Origin: Paramecium tetraurelia
Lineage: Eukaryota > Ciliophora > Oligohymenophorea > Peniculida > Parameciidae
Reading direction: 5' to 3'
Length of the DNA: 64,000 nt
Assembly (NCBI RefSeq): GCF_000165425.1
Contig: NW_001799178.1
Span: 1 to 64,000 of the forward strand
Shown: in pieces, positions 14,820-26,402 of the stretch
Numbering within the stretch: the stretch's first letter is position 1
Layout of the letters: each line of letters begins with the position of its first letter
The notes under the pieces: model-generated
What the model was told of the DNA's origin: nothing
Seen by the model: only the letters and a program-made list of their open reading frames with translations
The model's database searches: none
Made by a program: the position numbers and the translations under genes

Positions 14820-16455
14820 ATGAGCAAGTTAAACTATGTATTTAAGCCGTTATTTATTGACACCACTGAGTATAGTTACATGGATGGCAAGACTGAGAAA
14901 TCATTCACAATAAAAAATAAACTAGAAACAAAAAATGGAAAAGGAAAAATGTAATAAAGTGAACCGCTTGCCTAATTTAAGGTATTTTGTCTTTGAATAA
15001 AATAAAGAACGATACGATGAAATAAAGCAATAATAGAGCTTAAACCAGTAGGTGGCTGAGGTAATCTTCTTTTGCAAAAAATTCAACAATAAATTCCAAT
15101 ACGCCACTAAATAATTGTATAATAAAAACAGAAAGTAGAATGGAAGATGAAATTATTATATCAAACAGCAGGAACACTTCTGAAAAAAGAAATATCAACA
15201 TTCCCCCATTAAATTACGTTGATTTTAATGTACACGTTCTATATAACCATAGTATAATAGATTTCAGTGATGAATGGAGAAGGGAGCTATTCATTTTATA
15301 AAGCTTTAAAACTAATAAACAAAGATTAACTATTAATGAGAAAGAAAAAGAAGTCTGCTTAAAACTCAAAAACTGTTTCAACTTAAGAGAATGAAATAAC
15401 TTAATTTGAACAATTAGAGAATTAACACCCTAAAGATATGATGGAAAAAATAAGTAAAATGCTTGCTATCAATGAAAGATATACTCCAGTTAGAAAACAA
15501 AGTCGAACAAGGGAGACTTTTACAAGGAATTTAAAATTTTTAGATTAATCATTTTAAGAATCGACGTCACCGGATAAAAAATTATAATCCGTCATTTAAA
15601 ATTATTTTGATAAAAAAAAAGCACATGAGGAAGAATAAAATAAATAATAAGAAATCACCTTAACTTAGCTTTCAGAGTAAACGAGACCAAATAAAAATAA
15701 CAATAGAATGAGAATATCTACAACTTTTTTAAAATAATTGGTTCATTAAGTAGATGAAGAATAAAAACAAAAATAAACTAAATTTTAAAACAACAATTTT
15801 TAATCACTTAAATCATCCTAATTCAAAGATAAAATTAAAAAAAAATAAAATGCCATATTTAGTATCCAAGTTAGATTAATATTTAAAAAAATGTTTAATT
15901 AGATTCTGAATTGCGTCAGAAAAATGAAATTAATGAAATTAACACTAAAAGAAATATTTCAAAATGGAGTCATCTAAAAGAAGGCATATGAAAGAGAAGG
16001 CTCATTCTAATTTTTTGAGGGAATAGAAGATGATAATCTATAACTTATAAATTTTATGCTCTTAAAATGTAGATATTATGCATTCGATATAAACGAAGAA
16101 GGAAAAACACCTTTACATATAAGTTCAAAAAAAGGATTCTCATAAATAACAGAAAGATTACTTTAATCCGGGGCCTATATTGATTCTGTAGATAAGGATG
16201 GCAAAACTCCATTATATTATGCTATATAATCTTAGCAAAAACAGACAGTTTTGCTTCTATTATATTATAAAGCCAATCCATGGTCCATTAATAATTGTAA
16301 ATATCAATGCAGCAATACAGATATTATGCATTTGATAAAGATATCAAGATAAGTAAATTTAATTTTATACTTAGATTCATCTTATACTGCTTTTAACAAA
16401 ATATAGTGATAGAGATAGACAATGGTAGGAATCAAGAAAAAAATTACTGTGTTGA
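14820..16455 (+). CDS. Ankyrin-repeat protein
   Basis: Three introns (14982-15007, 26 nt; 15230-15260, 31 nt; 16353-16374, 22 nt) give 519 codons from ATG 14820 to TGA 16453-16455. The first two thirds are polar, rich in Lys, Asn and Gln. Near the C terminus (16080-16280) at least two ankyrin repeats are clear: GKTPLHISSKKGFSQITERL followed by DKDGKTPLYYAI and LLLLYYKANPW. Ankyrin repeats bind other proteins; the partner cannot be told. The second intron rests only on frame, and without it the upstream exon ends at a TGA at 15392. The N terminus is therefore less certain than the ankyrin part. Confidence 0.7.
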
Positions 16456-16847
16456 TTATATTTATTATTAAAGTTCAAATTATTTACTTAAAAAAACTAA
16501 TGTATCCAGTATTTTATAAAAGATACTTTTTCTTTTGCACTTAATACTTCTTACTAAAATTGTAAATAACTATAGATAAATAATTGGAACATCCAAATAA
16601 TACCTCAAAATAACCAAATGATCTCTAATTAATTTTCTGATCTCAAAAACCTTATTCTATTATTAACAAAATAAAAGGTTTTAATCAAAATTAATATATA
16701 ATACTTTACATTACCAGGCTTTATTGATTCATAAAGATATAAAAAAATTCATATTTATTATTTTAATAATTTTTAATAAGATATATCTAGTTGTGTATGT
16801 TTAAAATAATTAAACAAAATCAAAAATTATCAATAAATCAAGTTTAC
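16456..16847. other. AT-rich convergent spacer
   Basis: This is the gap between the 3' ends of the ankyrin and cyclin genes. It is almost pure A/T with short chance frames. I see no gene, repeat or structured RNA in it. Confidence 0.6.
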
Positions 16848-17354
16848 TCAGGGCATTTCTATTTCTCCATACTACAGTAATTTCTTTTCGTACATCAAAT
16901 AGTCATGATCCGAAATGAACAATTAATGATCCATTAATTCTAAAAATTCTAATTCAAGAACTAAAATCTCTTTTGTGCTAACTCCTCCGACTTTTGCATA
17001 ATATTCATTTTTATAATATTCATCATCCTAAAACTTTATAGCTATCACAATAGAAATCAGCAGAAATCTGATAAATTAAAAAGGATACCTATGTATGCAT
17101 TTTGAATTGAGTACAAAGTAAGGATGTTTTTCTTACAACCTGTCCAAATAAATTAATGCGATTACAATACATCCTTCACTACAATTGGTGTATTTTGATA
17201 TTCTTTATAAGTAATTGTATATTGATATTGATGGTGCTTTTGTTGCATGGAAATAGGATATTTAATCTTACTCTATTTCTAGAGCATCAGTTTGTTTAAT
17301 TATTTCATCCAAAATGTCGGCTATTGTAGTAAGTATCTGATTATGTCGGTGCAT
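16848..17354 (-). CDS. PHO80-type (P/U-class) cyclin
   Basis: The protein is 161 residues after removing a 21-nt intron (17068-17088). The cyclin box is diagnostic: KAPSISIYNYLQRISKY, then ALIYLDRLQEKHP, then IHRFLLISIVIAIKFQDDEYYKN, ending with YYAKVGGVSTKEILVLELEF and the helix LFISDHDYLMYEKKL. Cyclins of this class activate a CDK and in other eukaryotes serve nutrient or cell-cycle signalling. The length fits single-cyclin-box family members. The intron is a multiple of three and lacks a stop, so a retained form would only gain seven residues. The family's conserved IHRxLL spacing shows that it is spliced. The stop TGA is at 16848-16850. A short frame farther upstream (about 17390-17492) is separated by TGA and excluded. 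Confidence 0.88.
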
Positions 17355-17578
17355 TAATAGATATTATTTTCAATATAAATATTTCATAACTCATTAATCG
17401 AATCTCTTTTTAATAAACTTATTTCTGTAATACTGCTCAACTCATTTTTGGATACATAAGAATGTCTTCCACAAATTCTCGTTTTTGCCATAATAATCAA
17501 ACAAAAGAAATTGTTCCTGCCCCTTCATATGTTTAATCACCTATTTTAGGTTATAAAGAACTAATCAATATTTACGAA

Positions 17579-18164
17579 ATGTTTTATCCACGAATTAAAA
17601 TTTTATAATTAACAATTTTATCAATGGATTTCTCTTCTCAATACTTTCCCCTTTTCTTATCTTTATATAAATAATCATAACTATTAAATTAAGATAAATT
17701 AATCTCTGTCCATATTTTTCGTTATNNNNNNNNNNNNNNNNNNNNNNNNNNNAATGATACATAAATCAATTCATTCTCATTATTGAAATCGATGCCTGGA
17801 TCAACTGATAAATAAGATGTAATTGAAATTAATCATTCTACATGTAATATATCATTTGAAGTTGAGAATAGTTCTCATCAGAATAAAATAGTATACGAAA
17901 TCTATATGATCAACAGTAATCAAACTCCCTTATGTGATATCTCAAAATAGTTAAATCTAACAAAAAACCTCTAAATTCAGCCAAGTTTAATTTGTAAATG
18001 AATTAAAATAAGTGAAAAGGTATTCTAAAATAGTAAGTTCCGAATAGTCTATTTAGTATAAAAATTCTTAAAATGATAATGTTATTGAAAAATAATTAAT
18101 TTCATTTAACATATAATAATTAAAGTAAATAAACTAAAATTTAATTCAGACTAATAATTGAATT
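17579..18164 (+). CDS. Unknown protein interrupted by assembly gap
   Basis: A frame opens at ATG 17579 (another ATG at 17624) and enters the N gap at 17726. It resumes in the same phase at 17753, because 27 N is a multiple of three. After the gap it reads NDTQINSFSLLKSMPG and continues to a TGA near 18000. A candidate 19-nt intron at about 17996-18014 would carry it to TGA near 18164; a 26-nt alternative is also open. Nothing in it is recognised. The true gap size, the start and the 3' end are uncertain. The opposite strand just left of the gap also has coding-looking pieces but with several TGA. Confidence 0.35.
17726..17752. other. Assembly gap (27 N)
   Basis: A run of 27 undetermined bases. 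It falls inside a possible coding frame. Confidence 0.99.
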
Positions 18165-18786
18165 ATATTTAAGGTATTTCTGATTATTAATAAACTAATT
18201 TATAGATACATGTGATTAAATATAATGAATAAAGAATCTATTTTAGTTTATTAAAATTCTTATGCTTTTATCATTATTTTAAATATATAAATTGTTTCTA
18301 AATTTAACTTCAAATTGGTTAAACGTTAATTAGCTTTAGATGATAACTATTTTTTTTTTACCTCAACTTGAAAATAATATTTTATCAAATCATGAATTAT
18401 AATCCTCATAGTTAAAATAAAGGAAAGGGAAGTATTCTCCAGGGTATTTCAAGCTATTATATTTGATATAGATTAATAAATAATTTTATTAATTAGTTTT
18501 TACATAAATATTAATAAATAGTTTGGAGATACTTTATCAATATTTTCAAAGATATTAGCCTAACAAAGACATGGATTACAATATTACAGATTTAATGATT
18601 AAATTGACTAGTAGAAATAGGAGATCAGCAAATAAGTCGTTTAAATTAACTTTTTTAATAAATATTGTAGGAACAATAAGTTATATAATTTAGAATAAGA
18701 TAACATTTCATAAAGTGATCTAAGTTGTCTCGAATGGTAATAGTGTTAGAGTAATTTATTTTAAATTAAAATCTTTAGTATTTAAA
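18165..18786. other. Intergenic AT-rich stretch upstream of eS31
   Basis: There is no convincing gene. A frame from ATG 18571 is open and in phase with the eS31 start at 18787. It looks like chance Lys/Asn/Ile-rich translation, and the ubiquitin-like start at 18787 is the better initiation site. The eS31 promoter must lie here. Confidence 0.5.
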
Positions 18787-19400
18787 ATGATAATTAAAGT
18801 TGGTCACCTCAATGGTGAGGTTAGACTATATGATTTAGCTGACTTTTGCACAGCTAAAGAGTTGATGATGATGATTCAATCAGAAACCTAGTGTGAAATC
18901 TCTTTGGTGAGTAATGGGGAAAATGTTGCAGCATCTGCTTTATTAGGTAAAGACATTATAAAATATTGATAGGCGGCGAAAGCATCTATTATGTGAATGT
19001 AGATGCAGAAGGAGGTAAAAAGAAGAAGAAAAAGAAGAAGAATTTTGCTAAACCCAAGAAGAAGAAGCATAGACACCGAAAGGTTAAATTGGCAACACTT
19101 AAGCTTTATACTGTAGATGGTAAAGGCTTAGTTTAGAGATCACATAAATAATGCCCATAATGTCCTCAAGGAGTTTATATGGCAAAACATTTTGATAGAC
19201 ACTATTGTGGTACATGTCATTAAACATTCAGAATGGATGAAGCAACAGTAAGATGTGTCTTATATCTATAGATTAAAGCAAATTTAGAAGCAATAAAAAA
19301 ATAATAGGCAGCCAAAGCAGCCGCGGCAGCAGCAGCAGCTCCAGCAGGAGGAGCAGCAGCTGGAGGAGCAGCAGGTGGTAAGAAAGGAAAGAAAAAGTGA
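18787..19400 (+). CDS. RPS27A: Ribosomal protein eS31 with degenerate ubiquitin-like N-terminal domain
   Basis: Introns at 18947-18972 (26 nt) and 19248-19271 (24 nt) give 187 residues. Residues 1-68 replace ubiquitin: they start MIIKVGHLNGEVRLYDL and end VNVDAEGG, eight residues shorter than ubiquitin, with no LRLRGG and only two lysines (K4, K24). A run of eight Lys and the HRHRKVKL segment follow. The eS31 zinc-binding core comes next (CPQCPQGVYMAKHFDRHYC, then CGTC). The first Cys pair is C-x2-C rather than the usual C-x4-C. The tail is Ala/Gly-rich and ends in Lys. It is a small-subunit (40S) protein. Its 3' end faces the HOOK-like gene 37 bp away. Confidence 0.93.
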
Positions 19401-19437
19401 TCATCAGTATAATAATATTAAATATATCATCTAATAA

Positions 19438-21119
19438 TCATTATTTAGCACTCCATAAAGAAATTGAATTTCTGGATAAAATTTGTGGTTATATTTTCTT
19501 ATCACTTTTAAGATGCTCCTTCGATTAGGTGTGTAACTAATTAACTTTTTCATTCAAGCATTCAATTACTGAAATTAGAAGCATGTTTTATTGTTTTTCT
19601 GCATGAATTCTACTTACTTAATAATTTGTATCAATTAATTTTTCAAGTTCGAATTTCAATTTCTTATTATCTTCTTATAATTAAGATGTCTAATATTATA
19701 GAAATAAGTTATTTACAATTTGTATATGTTATATATTAGTATCCTTCTCTTTATTTATTTTAGCCTCAAGTGTTTTAATTTTTTAATCATATAAAATTTC
19801 CTTTTATTATAACTATTACTCTTTTTGTTATATTTATAATTAAAACTCCTAAATTGTCTATTCCGAATAATAGCCACCTATGTTATCATTAAGCAAAGTT
19901 TTAAATTCAGAATCCAAGCATCTAGGACTTTATTGATAATGAACTGAAGATCTTTAGGTTTCTTGTCTCTCTGTCTAAATAGTATCTACTTATATTTTCA
20001 ATTCATTTAGTTTTTGATGCAATTAATGAATTTCCTTATTTTTACTCCTCTAAGTATCTTCGATTTCTTATTTCAATTACTCATTCTGCATTTCCAACTC
20101 TACTAATTTGCTGCATTCTTTTTATTAATTTTAATTAGTTTGTTTCATTTAATCCTACAACTTACTAATTTTTGTATCTTTTTAATCCATCTACTATTTT
20201 AGTATTTCAATATTTGTTTTTAATTCCTCTATAACTTTATCTTATTTGCATCTTTATGCTAGTTCTTACTACAATTGTAGATTGATATTTTCTAAATTTG
20301 AATAATTTTATAATTTATGCTATAACCTAAATTGTTTTGAAACTATAAATACATTTTCGTTTTATTCTGATAATTTCTTTTTTGTCTTTATTGATTGTTG
20401 TTAATTGTAATTTTAGTTTTTCTATTAAAGTTCCTTGGATAAAACTCCTCTTCTATATGAATGTTTTTTCTGCAGTTCTAAATATATGGCATAAATATTA
20501 CATAGTTTTAACTCAGAAATTTCATTTTCTTTTTAAACTAATAATTGTTCCTATTACTTAATTTTGTTAAAATGTTAAGCCTATTGCTAATCCTGCTTTT
20601 CTAGCAATTATTTTAATTATTAATTCTCATCCTCCAACTCATCTATTTTATCAAGCAACTTTCGATCAGATGGTTAATGATTCCCAACTTCTTCTTCTTA
20701 ATATTCATTAATGAATTATAAAATATTTTGCACTTATTCTTCTTCCAATTTCAATATAGCTTCTTATGCTAATTAAGATTCAATCATAATCTATTATATG
20801 ATCACATATGTACTTTGATTATTATTGAAATCAACTTAATGATTTCAGCAGTATCTTAGTGTTTTGCAATCAATAAACTGTTAATCTCAGGCAAATTGGG
20901 AATTGATTATTTCAAATTTTAAACCAAGTTCGTTACACACAACATATCCATTTGGAAATTTTTTTAAGGAGAAGATTAAACTTTTTGAGGGTAAACTTCT
21001 GGATTCAATTTATTAAGCAAATTAGTTAAAATTCTACCATCACTTAAATCTTTTAAAGTGGTACCTTCTGGCACACTGACCAAATATCCAATCCATTTCA
21101 ATATAGCATTATGTGACAT
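19438..21119 (-). CDS. HOOK-like protein: N-terminal CH domain plus long coiled coil
   Basis: One 23-nt intron (20791-20813) gives 552 residues. The first 100 residues resemble the HOOK-type calponin-homology domain: ILKWIGYLVSVPEG, TLKDLSDGRILTNLLNKLNP, then a helical block ending EIIKLISIIIKVMI. From about residue 150 on, nearly everything is heptad-like coiled coil rich in Gln, Lys, Glu and Asn. HOOK proteins link cargo to dynein and microtubules, so a trafficking-adaptor role is plausible but inferred. It is shorter than metazoan HOOKs (about 700 residues). The stop TGA is at 19438-19440. The CH call rests on motif reading only. Confidence 0.8.
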
Positions 21120-21657
21120 TTTTGAAATTTAATAATATTAATAATTAACGAATATAGTCATTTCAGATTCTCTATTTTTGTCAAAGCAAAATGATCTAAT
21201 AATAATAATAATAAATTTGTGAGATATAACATTATCCATAGATAATTATAAGTAAATAATACCAAATAAGAAAACTACTTTGTGATTTATTGATTATGTT
21301 TTTTTTTTGAACAATTATTGAACCTAATGAAAAATTGCAATAATAATGATTCATACATAATTTTTTTATTAATTTCCATAAAGAAGTGGTGAATTTTATA
21401 AAAGATTAATTTTAAAGTTTATAATTATCAGAATAGTATTTAAATGTTTTGGTTATGGTTTTCTAAAAGTCTGAGGTTGAAGTAGTGAAATTCACAGTTT
21501 GAAATGTGAGTATATAGCGAAATCTAAGAAATTTTAATAAAACAGCTTCAATGTCAAGAATTCGTATATTTTATAATTATTAAAGCATTTGATAATAAAA
21601 AGTTGTGAATAGCAGAAATTGTAGAATAATTAATATTTATTTGTTATTATGAAATAG
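21120..21657. other. Divergent spacer, no gene seen
   Basis: This lies between the starts of the HOOK-like gene (-) and the PX gene (+), so it holds both promoters. There is a short ATA/TAA run near 21200. No open frame is worth reporting. Confidence 0.6.
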
Positions 21658-23592
21658 ATGCTTTCATAAAGCTTCGTTTAAGAAGTCCTTCCTACTCTAT
21701 TTCGAGTATAATCAGAACGTCCGAATCCTGATTAAAAATAATAAGTCTAGAAGGAAAGATAAGGAAAGGATCTTTATTCCTTAATAGTGGATCAGCAGAT
21801 GATTAAAGCGATAGAAATAATAGAGACATTTAAGGAAGAAGATCATGGATCGATATATAAAAAACATATTGTAAACTATGTTATTTAAATAAAAACTGAT
21901 TATTTTGATTACACCATTCCTAAAAGATATTCAGAGTTTGAGAAATTGCATGAATAAGTAAGTCTTAAAATTAAATATAGTTACATTCTTAATTAAAAAC
22001 AATGCCGAAGTTCCCATAGAAAACATTAATTTAAACGAATTCAAGGAAAATCATAGCTTAAAGATAGGCTCTGCTTCAACGTAAACAATAACATTATTAA
22101 TAAGAGTTTTTGCAACATTTGCTATAAAATTTAGATCATACTATGTATATCTTTTTGGAATTCTTAAATATTAAAGGTATAATTAATTTGTAATAATAAA
22201 AAGAATAATTTTAAAAGGGTGGATTTGATTAAAATGTTAAACTGTATCATTTCAGTAAGGAAGAAAACGCATTAAGGGATCTCGTCGATACAAGTCCTAA
22301 GAAAATATAGCCAAAGAATGAGCCAGAACAAATGATTATCCATTACCTGATAAAGTTGAATGAGAAAATAGATGAGAGAGGCAAAATCTTTTAGTATTAA
22401 TTAAACGATTAATTAGAAAAATGGAAAAATATTGTTTTGGTAAAATCTAATAGGTATCCTCAACAATGCTGAAAGTGCTATTTACAGGAGATGATGAAAG
22501 AGAATTAAAGGGAATAATCCAAGCATTGTCTATCCAAAACAATGATATCTAAAGTCATATTAGTTGTATCATGGGTTTTTAGTTCTTTCGCAAAGTTCTG
22601 GAATATGATTATAATCCAAGTAAATCATAATGGTAAAGTAGATGCTGAATAGGCTCTCAAGTAGTTTGGAGAAATCAGTATCAAACAATTTAAAAAGATC
22701 ATGATTTAGTCACATATTTGTGGATAATAAAAGCTTTGTAAATAGGATGCATTAATTTTGTTACATAAATATATCAATCAGAATTAATTAAAGGATCAAA
22801 TGATAAAGTACTTGATTGATGATAATGAATGCTTACAAGAGTATGAATAATTCCTGAAGACTCACGTTAACAAGAATATTGACGAAGTTAAAGTAACCAT
22901 AGAGAGCACCGAGAATCTCTAAGAACCTTTGCAAACAAAATCTAATTCGTCGGAAAATTCAATATTAGAATAAGAAGCTACAATTGAATAACTATATGAA
23001 ATCAGTTAAATGAATTTAAATTGGAAGTTAGTCTAAGGTATTTATAAAATAGAATATTATAAGAATTTGATAATCACTTAATGTATCATTTATCCGGATA
23101 ATATGTAAAAACAGTCCATCCTTTAATATGTTCAATTGAAAGAGCTATCACTATATTCACAGATCTAAAAATTTAATGGTTTCATGGAATGATACAAAAA
23201 GATGTCCTCGAAGAATATGATTAATTTAGAAGTTTAATTGTTGAATATTATGTTTGGGAAGACAAATCAACCTTTAAGAAAATGGCTTTTGTTAGTGAAT
23301 AGGAAATTTAAAAAATAGACGACTTTCTTTATTAAATTACTATTATTCCTAGCACTAAACCTTTACCAGCCAACTATAAAATCAAATGTGATTAAAAAGG
23401 TATTGTAATTATAAATCTCTAGGATAGAAGATGAGTTTGATGTTTCTGAAAAAGATAACAGATAATTCTGCTGAAGCTATTGTCTATTAAAATATAATGG
23501 ATAAAACATTTAGAACAGCTTTAACTCCTGTTATTTTAAAAGAAATTCCATGGTTTAATCACACAATAACTAAATTAAAAGCTCTTTTATGA
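21658..23592 (+). CDS. PX-domain (sorting-nexin-like) protein
   Basis: Five introns (21958-21980, 22177-22203, 22440-22475, 23038-23063, 23400-23422) give 599 residues. The PX domain spans about residues 50-165: IPKRYSEFEKLHEQ carries the Arg-Tyr-Ser-Glu-Phe phosphoinositide motif, followed by the proline-rich loop MPKFPQKTL, and it closes with the helix YIFLEFLNIK. The middle is helical and polar. The C-terminal 180 residues (WFHGMIQKDVLEEYDQF, FVSEQEIQKIDDFL) form a second folded-looking region that I cannot assign. PX proteins bind PI3P on endosomal membranes, so a role in endosomal or phagosomal traffic is likely. The 36-nt third intron is the least secure. The total is divisible by three. 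Confidence 0.85.
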
Positions 23593-23773
23593 TATATTAC
23601 TTACACTAATATATTATGTATTTTATTATACTTAATTAAGTATATATAACTATCTTCCCACAACTAATATAACAGTTACTAAAATGGACATTATTAAATA
23701 AATATGATAGTGTATTGATTATATTATTATTTTGAGAAATCAATATTGATGAATTTTTGTTTATTTATATTTT

Positions 23774-24068
23774 TCATTTAGACAATTGAGGAAATTCTTA
23801 ATTGTATTTTTTTTAATTTCTTAGGATTGTTTAATTTGAGAGTATTCTAGCTTTCGCTTCCTCATATGATTGTTGCTTTAATTTAAGACGATCATCTAAA
23901 ACCTGTTCATGATTAGCTGATTATTCTGATGTTAATTCCTATTTATCAATGTTAGTTTATGGCTTCTTCACTAATACCTTCTTCGGTTAAGCGGCTGTCA
24001 TTTAACTTTATTGATATGATCAGGTACCTTCTTTCTATTTTTAAATCTGCCTTTTCATTATTATACAT
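23774..24068 (-). CDS. Small SUZ-domain-like protein
   Basis: The protein is 90 residues with a 22-nt intron (24006-24027); without it translation could start at ATG 24001 (75 aa). The stretch DDRLKLKQQSYEEAKARIL matches the basic/acidic pattern of the SUZ RNA-binding motif, in which R-x-x-x-x-EEY..A+ARI is typical. The rest is charged and probably unstructured (KKVLVKKPQTN). SUZ motifs help proteins bind RNA. The family call is tentative because the motif is short. Its 3' end faces the PX gene. Confidence 0.65.
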
Positions 24069-24104
24069 ACTGAAATATATATTAATATATTTTATATTTT
24101 AAAA

Positions 24105-24466
24105 ATGCCTCCTTAATTTTCAAATTGCTATGAATTTTAATTAGTTTCTAAAAATAAATTAATTGGTTTATAAATTTCATTATAAATTCCTTTAAATCTC
24201 AATACATTAAGCTATATTCAAAAATAGCACGACCAATATAAAGATTATATGGAATCATTTTTAAATTTTAAATAGCACTCAAAAGCATCCAAGATGTATT
24301 CTTGTATTTTTGCATTGTATTTGTTACTTGGCTATTATAGTTCTAAGTGTATATAATTATGAATGTTGGCGGTTTAGACCCAATTATTAAAATATATAAT
24401 TAAAACTAGAATGAGTTCAATAATCACCAAGAATATTTTTAAATATATTTGGAGTTATTAGTATGA
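24105..24466 (+). CDS. Possible small hypothetical protein
   Basis: With a 29-nt GT..AG stretch removed (24349-24377), ATG 24105 to TGA 24464 gives 110 residues. A hydrophobic segment (MYSCIFALYLLLGYY) lies past the middle. Divergent from the SUZ-like gene. Other frames in 24380-24600 also look coding in places, so the exon structure is not certain. Nothing is recognised. Confidence 0.3.
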
Positions 24467-24572
24467 ATCAGTGAAAATATAATCAGCTGGAATAATAGGC
24501 TAATTTTATTTCAATTTAATTGATAAATATAATGACTAATTACATAGATAATTAATAATTAAATTTTTAAAA

Positions 24573-26402
24573 TCAGACTAGAGTTAATTTTTTACTTGTT
24601 ATATCTATGTACGCAGAGTTTTTAGATTAAATGCCATCTGGATGTTTTTAAAAAATGTAATGTAAATCTGAATCAATATAGAAGTTAGAAATGGATTCAA
24701 ATTTTTATCCACATTTTGGACAACAAATTTATTCCAAATTTCCTACCTTCATCTAGTATTCTTCAAGTGATTCCTTATCAAAACAATCATAATGATTAAT
24801 ACATTTAGTGCATCTTACTGGTACTTTGATTTGATTTGATGTTAATATACACTAAATATTAAATGATTAATTACTTTTAAATTTAATTTATACATATTGA
24901 TTGCAACTCCCCAACATTTGGATTCTTGAATGTTTATTTTTTTTATGTGCACATATCCTTACCCATCTCCATTTTATTATTATTTTAAAAACTACTGATA
25001 TGCTTAGACAGTTCTTTAATAAAATGGATTTTATAAGAAGAATTTCATCATCTTAACATCGATGTAGATCTAATCAATAAATTTAAGTGGAGGCTTAACT
25101 GTAGCAGAGAATGGTGAATTGCAAAGGGGACATTCTTTTTAAACTTTTTTAACACCTTCAACATCCTTCTCATTTTTAACTTAATTCAATATACAAGCTA
25201 AATAACGCAAATCTGTCACTTTTAAACCTATACAATTTCTACATCTAGCTGGTAATTCTATGCCATAATTAGTTATTGGACAAATTACCAATAAATCATC
25301 AAGATTTGGAATCTTGGTATTTTGTAATTTCAAAAATGATTCTGTCTACTTTTTATTGTTCTCATTATTAACAAATATAGATTCAGCTATTTCATATATC
25401 TTATTTAAATATTCCAAATTAGCTTCCAAGGACTTCCCTACTTTATATGAAAGAATGATATCGTCTCTTTGTCTATGATACAACATCTCACTCAGTTTCT
25501 GGATATTTGGTATATATGTGAAGTTAATTGAAAAACTTAGTCCTTCTCTTCCTGCCTATAATAACTGGAAGTCTATCTAAATAGATTCTGGAGATTTCAA
25601 ATCAAACACTGATTGACAACCGTACATTATACAATTCATCGTTTTAGATTCTGACTCAAATAAATGTTTATGCAAAGCGATCAAGTCATATGATTCATAA
25701 TGAACACATTTCGTACCTCTTACAGGTATATTGACTCTTACCTATGATATGAGACACACATTCACAAAATCACAACCAGTATAATCATTGAGCTTCTTTG
25801 AGATTGCAATAAATTGATTCTCTTCTCTGGGTTATTGAAGTAGGATGGGCTCAATCCCAAAATTCTCTTCATGATAGTGTTGGTTAAAGTAAGTTTAATA
25901 TTTCCCTTTATAAAATGGAATTATTAACTTTTATTTGTGGTAATAAATAATATCTTTTGGATAAATACCTACCTGCTTCCTTAGATTATAGATAAATATA
26001 TGAGGTCGAAGAATTTCTTTTAAAATATCAATGGTGTTTGCTAGTTTTGGAATTTTAATTTAGTCTTTGCAAGAAGGACATATCACTTTTGCTTACTTAT
26101 TGTTCACAATATTAATATAAACTATCAACTACTCTAAATCAAAGTAATCATCAAAATGTTTTTTATTATTGATACATTGAGTAAAAGAAACCTAATAATC
26201 TATATTTTATATTTACAGGCACTTTCACCTTCTGTCTAGATACACAACATTCAAAAACTATATTCATTGATTAAGTTATCTTGAATTGGGATTCAATCCA
26301 AGCTTTTTAATTATTCTATTCCTATTCTAATCTATCTGAAGCAAATTGACTAAATTCTTAAATCAGGTTTCTAAGTATATCTTTGAATTATTATTAATCC
26401 AT
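24573..26402 (-). CDS. Protein with three SP-RING/MIZ-like zinc fingers
   Basis: Introns at 26192-26216 (25 nt) and 24925-24962 (38 nt) give 588 residues. Three segments follow the SP-RING pattern (P-V-x-C-x3-C-x2-H-x-x-x-FD ... C-P-x-C). The first is TQCINNKKHFDDYFDLEQL with ICPSCKDQ. The second is VNIPVRGTKCVHYESYDLIAL with a later Cys pair (CIMYGC). The third is IKVPVRCTKCINHYDCFDKE with CCPKCGQ. A fourth Cys cluster (CPITNYGIELPARCRNC with CPLCN) lies between the second and third and may be another copy. SP-RING proteins are SUMO E3 ligases (Siz/PIAS). No SAP or PINIT domain was seen. A SUMO-ligase role is inference. Confidence 0.8.

Noticed and set aside
19200-19400. Ala/Gly-rich tail of eS31 as a separate gene or contamination
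   Set aside because: It follows in frame after a canonical 24-nt intron and such Ala/Lys tails are plausible for this ribosomal protein.
21190-21220. ATA/TAA microsatellite as regulatory element
   Set aside because: Short, low complexity and typical of the AT-rich background.
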